Part shown: in pieces, positions 55,478-63,852 of the stretch
Layout of the letters: the number at the start of each line of letters is the position of its first letter
Position numbering within the stretch: position 1 is the first letter of the stretch
DNA from: Labilibaculum sp. K2S
GTDB lineage: Bacteria; Bacteroidota; Bacteroidia; Bacteroidales; Marinifilaceae
DNA: 64,000 nt
Assembly: GCF_030372765.1 (NCBI RefSeq)
Contig: NZ_JAUCMW010000002.1
Location: 432,694 to 496,693 of the forward strand
Direction: 5' to 3'
Translations under genes and position numbers: made by a program
Notes under the pieces: model-generated
Databases searched by the model: none
Seen by the model: the letters and a program-made list of their open reading frames with translations, nothing else
Told to the model about the DNA's origin: nothing

Positions 55478-55587
55478 ACCTCTATCACAATATTAATTTG
55501 GGTTAAAGTCTGTTAAAAAATGTAACAATTACAGCATTCATTAAGATGGAAACCTATCTTTAGCCTTAAATAAAAAAATCAACCCAA

Positions 55588-56430
55588 TTGAAAACAAGTT
55601 TACTGACCTTCTTTCTCACATTATTTCTTGCCTTCGGAGTCTTTGCTCAGGAAGAAATGAATGATGATAGTTTTATTGTATCCGGAAAGGTAATAAATGC
55701 TGAAAATCTGGAAGGAGTTTCCTTTGCTAACGTAAATCTTCAAGGAACTAATTGGGGAATTGTATGTGACAGCGCCGGTTTTTTCCGCTTACGAATTCAT
55801 CCCGATCAAAATTTAAGAATATCTGCTCTCGGATTTAAAGAACAATTTGTGAGTATTATACCTCCGCAAGCTGAAGAAGAGGAAGTTTTTCAAGAAATTT
55901 TCATGGAACAGGGAAGTATTCTGCTTAATGAAGTAAGCATTTACTCATTGGGAACCTGGAGTCAGTTTAAAGAAAACTTTATTAAGACCGATGCCCCCGA
56001 AGAAGAAAATATTGCAGCGAATTTTGATTTTGGAAACTTGAAACTTGCACAGGCGGAAGCCAATACGTTGAGCAGACAGGGTTTTGGATTCAATCTTCTC
56101 GATGGAATCAGTGCAATAAAATCTATTGGACAGAAAAGAAGAGCTCGAAAAGGAATTGTAGAAATGACAGATTGGCAACTTCGGATTCTTCAGCAAAAAT
56201 ATAACAAAGAGGTAATTGCTGAATTAACTCACGAATCTGGTTTTAGATTAGATCAGTTAATGGAATATATTAATTCGAAGCAGAATTTCACATATCAAAC
56301 CAGTGAAATGTATATAGGAGTAAGAATTCAACAACTTTACACAGATTTTTTACAAGAAAAACCACAGATTGAGAACGATCTGAGCTTTACTGATTCTTTA
56401 GGTACCATAAGAAACCACCTGCGCCCTTAA
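55588..56430 (+). CDS. Secreted carboxypeptidase-regulatory-like domain protein 1
   Basis: The 280-residue protein starts at a TTG (55588). It has a signal peptide KTSLLTFFLTLFLAFGVFAQ, then a CarboxypepD_reg-like beta-sandwich (about 27-100: VSGKVINAENLEGVSFANVNLQGTNWGIVCDSAGFFRLRI), and an unassigned C-terminal part (about 115-280). The motif EVSIYSLGTWSQFKENFIKT recurs in the next gene as DIYALGTWDEFKEDFIKT, so they are tandem paralogues, 21 bp apart. Similar domains are found at the N-termini of TonB receptors, but no receptor part is present here. A weak TATCTTTA box (55555-55562) precedes it. Confidence 0.8.
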   Translation: MKTSLLTFFLTLFLAFGVFAQEEMNDDSFIVSGKVINAENLEGVSFANVNLQGTNWGIVCDSAGFFRLRIHPDQNLRISALGFKEQFVSIIPPQAEEEEVFQEIFMEQGSILLNEVSIYSLGTWSQFKENFIKTDAPEEENIAANFDFGNLKLAQAEANTLSRQGFGFNLLDGISAIKSIGQKRRARKGIVEMTDWQLRILQQKYNKEVIAELTHESGFRLDQLMEYINSKQNFTYQTSEMYIGVRIQQLYTDFLQEKPQIENDLSFTDSLGTIRNHLRP

Positions 56431-56451
56431 ACAATGAATTAAACTCTTCTC

Positions 56452-57285
56452 ATGAAATTAAAGAGGGTATTGTACATTTCATTAATTCTAGTTCTTAGCT
56501 CCCGTTACTGCTCTTTTTCGGAAGACTCTAAAATAGATTCCATTATCAGTATTTCCGGGCAAATTCTCCATTCGGAAAGTTTAACTCCTATTCCATTGGC
56601 GACCGTTAGTATAAAAAGAACACGCAAAGGAATTATTTGCGACAGCCTTGGCGTTTTTCATCTGCAAATTCAGCAATACGATACACTTCGAATTAGTGCT
56701 TTAGGGTACAAAGCTATTGATTGGGCAGTTCCATTCATTTTTAATGCCGATTTCCCTCCCTTTTTTCAAATTAAATTGGAAGACATTTCTTATTTATTAG
56801 ATGAAGTGGATATTTATGCATTGGGAACCTGGGATGAATTTAAGGAAGATTTCATCAAAACCAAACTGGAAGAAAAGGATCCAATAAATAAAAGCATTAT
56901 GAAACAATTGGCTCCCTACAATACAAAAAAACCAAATATTGTGCCTGCTCAGTACCGCCCGAAAAGAGATGGGAAAATGGGCGTTTTAGGTGCAATTTTT
57001 GCACCCACAGATTTTTTGTACAGCAAATTGAGCAAATCAGAAAAAACGAAAAAGAAATTATCCAAAATAATCAGAAACGAGGACAAGACAAAAAAGATCA
57101 GTTCGAAATACAATGCTAAGATAGTGGCTGATGCAACGGGTTTAGAGGGAGAAGAATTACTGAAATTTATGGAATATGCAGGTTCGGAAATTAAAGTAAC
57201 TCCAAATTCTTCAGAGTACTATGTGATGAAACAAATTTTATTCTGGTTCAAAAAATATCAGGAAGAAACTATAGAAGTGGAGTAA
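56452..57285 (+). CDS. Secreted carboxypeptidase-regulatory-like domain protein 2
   Basis: The 277-residue paralogue of the preceding protein has an N-terminal hydrophobic segment (KRVLYISLILVLSSRYC), which may be a lipoprotein or ordinary signal, then ISGQILHSESLTPIPLATVSIKRTRKGIICDSLGVFHLQI as the beta-sandwich. The C-terminal part is basic (KLSKSEKTKKKLSKIIRNED). Its last 17 bp overlap the convergent cls gene. It is probably co-transcribed with copy 1; function unknown. Confidence 0.8.
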   Translation: MKLKRVLYISLILVLSSRYCSFSEDSKIDSIISISGQILHSESLTPIPLATVSIKRTRKGIICDSLGVFHLQIQQYDTLRISALGYKAIDWAVPFIFNADFPPFFQIKLEDISYLLDEVDIYALGTWDEFKEDFIKTKLEEKDPINKSIMKQLAPYNTKKPNIVPAQYRPKRDGKMGVLGAIFAPTDFLYSKLSKSEKTKKKLSKIIRNEDKTKKISSKYNAKIVADATGLEGEELLKFMEYAGSEIKVTPNSSEYYVMKQILFWFKKYQEETIEVE

Positions 57286-58741
57286 ATAATCTGGCCATTG
57301 ATTCTTTCACTCTCTGACTTTTGGATCTATTCCGCCATTGGGGCAAAAGTAACTCCTCGCTGTTCTCCAAATCAGCTAAAAAACGTGTTCTAAGTTCCAA
57401 AGTTATGTCCTCATCGTAAATCAAGGCATTTACTTCAAAATTCTGTTCAAAACTCCTGACATCCATATTTGCTGTTCCAACCGTTGCCATTATTCCATCC
57501 ACCATCATTATCTTGCTGTGATTAAACCCTCCTTTGTAAAAAAAGATTCTCACACCTGCTTCCAGCAATTCTTCGATGTAGGAAAGTGTTCCCCAATAGG
57601 TCATGAATGAATCTGATTTATGAGGAAGCAATACACGTACATCAACCCCGCTCATTGCCGACGTTTTTAGTGCCATTAAAATACTGCTGTTAGGCATAAA
57701 GTATGGCGATGAAATATACACATTCCCCCTTGCCGAAGTAATGGCCGAAAAATACGCCTGCATGATACTTGCCCAATCGGAATCGGCTCCGGACGCGGTA
57801 ATTTGCAACAAACACTTTTGCTTCACTTTCTTATAAGGAAGATATTTTTCGTCAAGTAAAACTTCCTGTCGAACAAAATACCAATCGATTAAGAATACAA
57901 TTTGTAAACTGGTAGCGGCTTCGCCTGTAATTTTTAAATGAGTATCCCGCCAGGAACCAATTTCGGGAATTCCATAAAGATATCGATCTGCAAAATTCAA
58001 CCCGCCAACAAAAGCTGTTTCACCATCAATCACAATAATTTTTCGGTGATTTCGGTAATTTACCCGACTGGTTAAAATGGGAAATCGAACGGGTAAAAAA
58101 GCATATATTTTCACACCGGATTCCTTCAGGTCTGCCACATATTTCTTGCTCAATTTCCAGCTTCCAACATCATCGTAAATCACACGAACCTCAACACCAT
58201 CTCTTGCTTTTTGCATCAATATTTCGAGTAATTCCGCCGCCAACTCTCCATCTTCAATAATGTAATATTCCAAATGAATGTGATCCTTCGCTTTCCGAAG
58301 AGCCTTAAAAATAGAAGGAAATGTTTCCTCACCATCGTTCAGAATTTTTACCCGGTTGTAACCGGTAAGCAATGCCTTTGAATTGTTCAAAAGCAAGGTC
58401 ATCAGGTTCTTTTTTTCATGAATCCGCTCATCCCTCAGCCATCGGCTTTTATCCAAATGAAGTTTTTGATCCTGACTCATTACCTGCAGCCACTTCATAT
58501 CACCCAACTCCTTCATGCTAAACATCTTTCGCTTCCGAAAACTTTGACCGAAAACCAAATAGGAAATTAATCCAATAACAGGCAAAGAAACTAAAACGAG
58601 AATCCAGGAAATGGTTTTTAGAGGACTTCTGTTTTCAAGAATCACAATAATTACCGTAGAGATAATGGTGATGACATATAAAACAGCCAACACTTCGAAA
58701 AAATGCATCCAGAATTCAGACCAACTAATTGTTAACACCAT
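57269..58741 (-). CDS. cls: Cardiolipin synthase (phospholipase D family)
   Basis: The 490-residue enzyme condenses two phosphatidylglycerols to cardiolipin and glycerol in the inner membrane. Two N-terminal membrane helices (about 12-36 and 42-64) precede two HKD motifs: H232/K234/D239 in NHRKIIVIDG and H408/K410/D415 in NHSKIMMVDG, each followed by the usual GGLNFAD or GTANMD. The length fits bacterial Cls (about 480-490). The 3' end overlaps the neighbouring convergent gene by 17 bp. Confidence 0.95.
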   Translation of the reverse strand: MVLTISWSEFWMHFFEVLAVLYVITIISTVIIVILENRSPLKTISWILVLVSLPVIGLISYLVFGQSFRKRKMFSMKELGDMKWLQVMSQDQKLHLDKSRWLRDERIHEKKNLMTLLLNNSKALLTGYNRVKILNDGEETFPSIFKALRKAKDHIHLEYYIIEDGELAAELLEILMQKARDGVEVRVIYDDVGSWKLSKKYVADLKESGVKIYAFLPVRFPILTSRVNYRNHRKIIVIDGETAFVGGLNFADRYLYGIPEIGSWRDTHLKITGEAATSLQIVFLIDWYFVRQEVLLDEKYLPYKKVKQKCLLQITASGADSDWASIMQAYFSAITSARGNVYISSPYFMPNSSILMALKTSAMSGVDVRVLLPHKSDSFMTYWGTLSYIEELLEAGVRIFFYKGGFNHSKIMMVDGIMATVGTANMDVRSFEQNFEVNALIYDEDITLELRTRFLADLENSEELLLPQWRNRSKSQRVKESMARLFTPLL

Positions 58742-58908
58742 ATCGTAATTACTACTTCAGAAGATTTGTATATTTGTTATTTCAATAGATATGAGATAAT
58801 AGATGTGAAGTAATGAGACAATGATTTACTGTTAAAAAAATCATTTACTAATTTTTCAAATCCTCTGCATTTATCACATTCATATTTCAACCAACATTCT
58901 TAAAAAAA

Positions 58909-59772
58909 ATGATTCAGACAAACACAATACAATCTACAATAAATTACATAAAAAAAGAACTCGAAAAGATATATCCTGTAAGAGAAACAGAAAGTATGGC
59001 TTACATTCTGCTCGAGTACGTTTTGAAGTATACAAGAACTCAAATTCAGTTGAATAGATCGGAAAATATTAGCAATGATCATTTCAAACAGATTGACACC
59101 TATACACAAGAACTTAAAACCAGTAAGCCAATTCAGTATATTTTAGGTGAAACTGAATTCTACGATCTTACTTTTAAAGTAAATGAGTATACCCTAATTC
59201 CCAGACCTGAAACTGAGGAGCTGGTTCATGCTGTCATCAATGAAAACAAGGAGGAAGGTTTACAAATTTTAGATATTGGAACCGGCAGTGGCTGCATTCC
59301 CATTTCTCTGGCAAAAAATTTAAAAGGTGCTTGCGTTTCATCTGCTGATATTTCAGCAGAGGCAATTGAGAAGGCTAAAGAAAATGCCGAACTCAACCAG
59401 GTTGATGTTCATTTTTTTCATCGCGATATTCTAAACTGGAAGAATTTTGATTGGGACAATTTTGATATTATTGTGAGTAACCCTCCCTACGTAACCGAAG
59501 CTGAAAAAAGCAAAATGGAGAAAAACGTTTTGGATCATGAACCACACACAGCATTATTTGTATCAGATCACGATCCTTTAATTTTTTACCGAACCATCGC
59601 AGAAATGGCTCTTCTGCATCTAAAAAAAGGCGGGAAGCTTTATTTTGAAATCAACGAAAGTTTAGGAAACGAAATGGCAGCGCTTTTGGAACAAAAAGGA
59701 TTCAACAGCATACGTCTAAGATCAGACATCAACGGAAAAAACAGAATGGTTTCAGCTATAAAACCACAATGA
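58909..59772 (+). CDS. prmC: Release factor glutamine methyltransferase
   Basis: The 287-residue enzyme N5-methylates the Gln of the GGQ motif in release factors RF1 and RF2. It has an N-terminal helical domain and a Rossmann domain with SAM-binding ILDIGTGSGCIPISLA and the catalytic NPPY (about residue 194) in IIVSNPPYVTEAEK. A substrate gene, prfB, lies about 3 kb downstream in the window. Its stop codon overlaps the recX start in an ATGA arrangement, so both are translationally coupled. Confidence 0.95.
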   Translation: MIQTNTIQSTINYIKKELEKIYPVRETESMAYILLEYVLKYTRTQIQLNRSENISNDHFKQIDTYTQELKTSKPIQYILGETEFYDLTFKVNEYTLIPRPETEELVHAVINENKEEGLQILDIGTGSGCIPISLAKNLKGACVSSADISAEAIEKAKENAELNQVDVHFFHRDILNWKNFDWDNFDIIVSNPPYVTEAEKSKMEKNVLDHEPHTALFVSDHDPLIFYRTIAEMALLHLKKGGKLYFEINESLGNEMAALLEQKGFNSIRLRSDINGKNRMVSAIKPQ

Positions 59773-60263
59773 TGGATTACAAAAAAAAGAAAAGAGAAGT
59801 CAGCGCCGAATCTGCTTTATCAAAAGTCATGTTTATTTGCAGCAGACAAGAAAAATGCAGCTTTGATATTCGTAAAAAGCTTTGCGAATGGGAAATTTCA
59901 TCTGCCGATCAGGATCAGATTATTCAAACCTTAATTGACGAAAAATTCCTTAATGATGAACGATACACCAATTTTTACGTTCGTGATAAATTCCGTTTCA
60001 ACCGATGGGGGCGAATAAAGATCGCTCATCATCTGAAACAAAAACAAATTCCGGAATACATTATATCTGATGCCATATACCAATTGGATGAAAGCGAATA
60101 CGCTCAAAATCTTCACGACATACTACACGGTAAGATAAAAACAATTCGAGAGGAAGATCCTTATCAATTAAGAGCCAAATTATTCCGATTTGCGCAAGGA
60201 AGAGGTTTTGAATCTCAGCTTTCTCTTCAGATAATTGATAAATTAATTTCGAAAAAAGACTAA
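59769..60263 (+). CDS. recX: Regulatory protein RecX
   Basis: The 164-residue protein is an all-helical RecA modulator. The repeated three-helix units show the family pattern ALSKVMFICSRQEKCSFDIRKKL, LIDEKFLNDERYTNFYVRDKFRFNRWGRIKIAHHLKQKQIP and DPYQLRAKLFRFAQGRGF. It inhibits or reshapes RecA filaments and thereby restrains recombination. It is coupled to prmC by a 4-bp overlap. RecA itself is not in the window. Confidence 0.93.
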   Translation: MMDYKKKKREVSAESALSKVMFICSRQEKCSFDIRKKLCEWEISSADQDQIIQTLIDEKFLNDERYTNFYVRDKFRFNRWGRIKIAHHLKQKQIPEYIISDAIYQLDESEYAQNLHDILHGKIKTIREEDPYQLRAKLFRFAQGRGFESQLSLQIIDKLISKKD

Positions 60264-60337
60264 ATTTTAATTTAGCTTTGGCATCCTTATTGTTTACAAT
60301 TATTATCTTTAAACTACAAAAATACAAAACCATAAAA

Positions 60338-61747
60338 ATGATTAAATCTTTACGCACCTTATTGCACTTTTCCTTTATCCTTGCATTTATAGTGAGCTGT
60401 TCGCCAAATACGACAGCAGCCAAACGCAAACCTCCGGAATGGGTAAAAGAACGTCCAATTTCATCAGAATATTATATTGGCATAGCTGTGGTTAAAAAAG
60501 ATGCCAATGAAACAAGCTATATGCAATTGGCCAAAAATCAAGCTTTACAGGATTTATGTTCTGAAATTTCAATTTCCATTTCATCCAATTCTGTTCTGCA
60601 TCAATTCGAAAACAACACGAGTTTTAAAGAAGAGTTTGAAGCAGATATCAGAACATCTCTTGTTCAGGATTTGGAAGGATACGAAATGGTCGCTTCCTGG
60701 GACAATAAAAAAGAAGGAGAATATTGGGTTTACTATCAATTGTCAAAAAATCAGTATGCTCTGCTAAAAAGAGTTAAACTAAACAAAGCAAAAAAGCTGT
60801 CGCAAAGCTATTTTGAAGAAGGGAAACAATACGAGAACCAACTCGACCTTTTTCAGGCATTAAATTATTACGCAAAATCTCTGGATGCAATAAAAAATCA
60901 TCTGGATGAAGATCTTAGCGTAATGACATTGGATGGAACTATCAATTTGGGAACAGATATTTACAATTCCATCCAAAATATTTTTAACAGAACACAACTT
61001 ACTCCGGCAAAAAATGCAATTCAACTCGAAATATCAACTTCACAAAAGGAACCAATTCGGATAAAAGCTGTTTGGTTGGCTGATGATGAAGAAAAAATGA
61101 TTTCTCAATTGCCCTTGAAACTTGAATTTACAAAAGGGGAAGGTATTTTGAATGGAAACGTTTCTACAGACCAATTTGGTTGTGCAACTTCTCAGTTATC
61201 TAAAGTAACCTCGCGCCAAAAGCTACAGGAAATAACTGTTTCTCTTGATCTTTCGTCGATTCTAAATGAAAGCAACGAAAATTACGAATTAAACAAACTC
61301 TTCTTCACTGAAGAATCTGCACCTAAAAGTAAAATCATTTTAAATGTAGAACGTTTAAAGGCTTTCATGAATTTTAGCGAAAAGATTTTTGGAGAAGACT
61401 CTAAACGAGGAATTTTGGAAAACAATTTAAAGAAAGAATTGTCTGAAAATTTCTTCTCATTTACAAACAATAAAGATCAGGCCAAAGTTATTCTTGATAT
61501 CAATACCAATGTAACAAAAGGTGAAATTAAGGAAGGCCGCAACTACAAAGTTTACATCGTGTATCTGGATTGTTTTTTCTCGCTTACCGATGTTAAAACA
61601 GGCATGGAAATTTTCAATGATGCCATTTATGAAGTGAAAGGCATGAAACCCATTAGCTACGATTACGCAGTAAAAGAAGCTTACGATCAAGCTGTTGATG
61701 AAATAAACAACACAATCGTTCCTAAATTGAATCAACTTGATTTATAA
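60338..61747 (+). CDS. LPP20-family-like lipoprotein, large
   Basis: The 469-residue protein (ATG 60338) has a lipoprotein signal ending FIVSC (Cys about 20). An LPP20-like segment follows: PPEWVKERPISSEYYIGIAVVKKDANETSYMQLAKNQALQDLCSEISISISS, a pattern in which a WV...YYIGI pair and a helix are diagnostic. A central TPR-like helical region (KAKKLSQSYFEEGKQYENQLDLFQALNYYAKSLDAIKN) and a beta-rich half come after it. The role is unknown; the family includes outer-membrane or secretion-linked lipoproteins in Bacteroidota. A ~45-bp gap links it to the next lipoprotein gene. Confidence 0.75.
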   Translation: MIKSLRTLLHFSFILAFIVSCSPNTTAAKRKPPEWVKERPISSEYYIGIAVVKKDANETSYMQLAKNQALQDLCSEISISISSNSVLHQFENNTSFKEEFEADIRTSLVQDLEGYEMVASWDNKKEGEYWVYYQLSKNQYALLKRVKLNKAKKLSQSYFEEGKQYENQLDLFQALNYYAKSLDAIKNHLDEDLSVMTLDGTINLGTDIYNSIQNIFNRTQLTPAKNAIQLEISTSQKEPIRIKAVWLADDEEKMISQLPLKLEFTKGEGILNGNVSTDQFGCATSQLSKVTSRQKLQEITVSLDLSSILNESNENYELNKLFFTEESAPKSKIILNVERLKAFMNFSEKIFGEDSKRGILENNLKKELSENFFSFTNNKDQAKVILDINTNVTKGEIKEGRNYKVYIVYLDCFFSLTDVKTGMEIFNDAIYEVKGMKPISYDYAVKEAYDQAVDEINNTIVPKLNQLDL

Positions 61748-61792
61748 AATCATCATATTCCAAAACAAAAAATAACGATAAATTATACACAC

Positions 61793-62392
61793 ATGAAAAC
61801 AAGAAAATTACACAAAAGCTTATTCCTTGGATTAGGAATATTACTGATTGCCGAAATGAGTTCTTGCGGATCGGCTGAAAAAGCTGTCAGTACTAAAGCA
61901 CAAGGCGAAGAATTGATTGAAGTTTATTGCACCGGACCAGATTACCAAAGCGATAAAAACAATTTTAGAGCTTCTGCTATTGGCGAAAGTTTAGATCAAA
62001 TGGTGTCTAAAAAGAAAGCCGGCACCAATGCACGTGCCGAACTTGCAACTCTAATACAGTCTACAATTAAAGGAACTATCGACAACTACGTGAACTCAAC
62101 TGAATTAAATAATGTTGAGCAAGTTGAAGAACGTTTTGAAGGTTTAACCCGTGAGGTGATCAACCAACAATTGAACAACATCAAAGTAATTTGCGAAAAG
62201 CAAACCAAAACCGGTGAAAACAAATACAAAACATACATTGCTATTGAAATGAGTTCAAAAGATTTGGAGGAAGCAATCAACCAAAAATTATCGCAGGACG
62301 AAAAACTTAAAGTGGATTACGATTACGAGAAATTCAAAGAAACTTTTAATGCCGAAATGCAAAAATTAGAGGCTCAGCAAAGAGGATTCTAA
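61793..62392 (+). CDS. Small LPP20-like lipoprotein
   Basis: The 199-residue protein has the signal and lipobox LLIAEMSSC (Cys about 25). The mature part begins EELIEVYCTGPDYQSDKNNFRASAIGESLDQMVSKKKAGTNARAELATLIQ, resembling the LPP20 helix, followed by a long amphipathic region ending in a charged coiled-coil-like stretch (LEAQQRGF). It lies 45 bp after the larger LPP20-like gene and is followed by a strong terminator, so the two form a short operon. Function unknown. Confidence 0.75.
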   Translation: MKTRKLHKSLFLGLGILLIAEMSSCGSAEKAVSTKAQGEELIEVYCTGPDYQSDKNNFRASAIGESLDQMVSKKKAGTNARAELATLIQSTIKGTIDNYVNSTELNNVEQVEERFEGLTREVINQQLNNIKVICEKQTKTGENKYKTYIAIEMSSKDLEEAINQKLSQDEKLKVDYDYEKFKETFNAEMQKLEAQQRGF

Positions 62393-62413
62393 GGACAAAA
62401 CAATAGAGTATTT

Positions 62414-62446
62414 ACAGCGCCGGAAAAATTTCCGGCGCTGTTTTTT
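62414..62446 (+). terminator. Strong intrinsic terminator after the lipoprotein genes
   Basis: ACAGCGCCGGAAA and TTTCCGGCGCTGT form a 13-bp GC-rich stem (62414-62441) with a tiny loop, followed by six T residues. It lies about 22 bp after the stop codon at 62392. Confidence 0.92.
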
Positions 62447-62575
62447 ATTACCTTTACTCTTCAATTAATAACTTACAGAAATGATCACATGAGACCAGCT
62501 GAAAATTTAGCGGAACGAACGAAAGCGCCAAACAAGTGATTTAAACTGTCTTTGACGTTGATGCCAAAATAATTC
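62445..62575 (+). pseudogene. Decayed duplicate of the prfB promoter and 5' end
   Basis: This stretch aligns with 62681-62811 at an offset of 236 bp from the start through the ATG (62481 against 62717), then 227 bp after a 9-bp indel. Shared sequences include TTCAATTAATAACTTACA, ATGATCACAT and CTTTGACGTTGATGC (62549-62563 against 62777-62791). The duplicate has a TGA four codons in and lacks the AGGAGG stimulator in front of the frameshift site. It stops resembling prfB at about 62575 and cannot encode RF2. It is a tandem partial duplication that has decayed. Confidence 0.8.
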
Positions 62576-62662
62576 TGATTTTCTCTAATAAATCCGAGTC
62601 TTAAAATCTTCATCGGAGCGTTGCTTCTTTTTCTGAAAACAACATTACACCTTCTTTTCAAA

Positions 62663-62692
62663 TTGTTCCTTCCCCTTTGTTTATTATCTTTA
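62663..62692 (+). promoter_or_regulatory. Candidate prfB promoter
   Basis: TTG (62663-62665) is spaced 19 bases from TATCTTTA (62685-62692), a near match to the Bacteroidota TTG-N19-TAnnTTTG pattern. The duplicate carries TACCTTTA at the corresponding place (62449-62456). Confidence 0.45.
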
Positions 62693-62716
62693 CACTTCAA
62701 TTAATAACTTACAAAA

Positions 62717-63815
62717 ATGATCACATCAGACCAGCTAAAAAGTATAGCGGAGCGCACGGAAGCGTTAAGGAGGTATCTTTGACGTTGATGCTAAAATAAT
62801 TCAGATACAGGAAGAAGAATTGAGAACTCAGGCGCCCGGATTTTGGGATAACCCCAAAGAGGCTGAAATTCAAATGCGAAAAGTAAGAGGGCTTAAATCC
62901 TGGGTAGATTCTTACAATGAAGCAAAAGAAGCAATTGACGACCTTCAGATATTATTCGATTTCGCCAAGGAAGACGAAGCATCACCGGAGGAGGTAGACG
63001 AGCAATTTAGAACAACGCAAGGCTTAATTGAAGCTCTTGAGCTAAGAAATATGCTCCGAAAAGAGGAAGATAAACTGGGAGCCATTCTAAAAATAAATTC
63101 GGGTGCCGGTGGAACTGAAAGTTGTGATTGGTGCGAAATGCTCTACCGAATGTATTTACGGTACGGAGAAGCTCATGGCTATAAGGTAAGCTCTTTGGAA
63201 TATCAGGAAGGTGACGAAGCCGGCATTAAATCGGCAACACTGGAATTTGAAGGTGATTTTGCTTACGGATTTTTAAAATCGGAAAACGGAGTGCACCGTT
63301 TGGTTCGCCTTTCTCCATTTAACGCAGCCAACAAACGAATGACCACTTTTGCATCGGTCTATGTTTATCCTGCCATTGACGATACCATCGAAATAGAAAT
63401 AAATCCTGCTGATATCAGTTGGGATACTTTCCGTTCGGGCGGTGCCGGCGGACAAAATGTAAATAAAGTGGAAACGGGTGTACGGTTACGACATGCTCCA
63501 ACCGGAATCATTATTGAAAATACCGAAACCCGCTCCCAATTTGGAAACCGTGAAAATGCACTCCGATTGCTAAAATCGCAGTTATACGAATTGGAACTAA
63601 GAAAACGCCAGGAAGAAACTGACAAGATTGAAGGATCAAAAAAGAAAATTGAATGGGGTTCACAAATTCGTTCCTATGTAATGCAACCTTACAAACTGGT
63701 TAAGGATGTAAGAACAGGCCACGAAACTTCCAATGTGCAAGCCGTTTTAGATGGCGATTTGGATGGATTCATCAAAGCATTTCTAATGGAATTTAGCGAA
63801 GAAGATAAAAAATAA
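62717..63815 (+). CDS. prfB: Peptide chain release factor 2, with programmed +1 frameshift
   Basis: RF2 terminates translation at UGA and UAA. The gene is in two frames. The first 21 codons run from ATG 62717 ([21 protein letters not shown]) to the in-frame TGA at 62780-62782. A +1 slip then puts the ribosome in the frame that opens at 62781 and ends at 63815, giving about 365 residues, normal for RF2. The SPF anticodon-like tripeptide ([10 protein letters not shown]) that recognises UGA/UAA and the GGQ hydrolysis motif ([19 protein letters not shown]) are both present. The second frame would otherwise have to start at TTG 62820, which would cut off the N-terminus. Its methyltransferase prmC is nearby. 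Confidence 0.95.
62768..62782 (+). other. RF2 autoregulatory +1 frameshift site
   Basis: AGGAGG (62768-62773) acts as an internal Shine-Dalgarno stimulator, separated by TAT from the slippery CTT (62777-62779) and the TGA (62780-62782). It matches the E. coli prfB layout in spacing. Low RF2 slows termination at the UGA, favouring the slip and making more RF2. Confidence 0.92.
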
Positions 63816-63825
63816 AAGATATCCT

Positions 63826-63852
63826 GTAGGGATCTTGCATGCAAGATCCCTA
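63826..63852. repeat. REP variant with 26-bp perfect palindrome
   Basis: A GTAG (63826-63829) leads into TAGGGATCTTGC and its inverse, forming a perfect palindrome of 26 bp at 63827-63852. It sits 10 bp after the prfB stop, and its right end contains the stop codon of the convergent DUF6132-like gene. It may terminate both. Confidence 0.8.

Noticed and set aside
62820..63815. prfB as a single-frame gene from a TTG start
   Set aside because: The upstream frame with the canonical frameshift site supplies the missing RF2 N-terminus.
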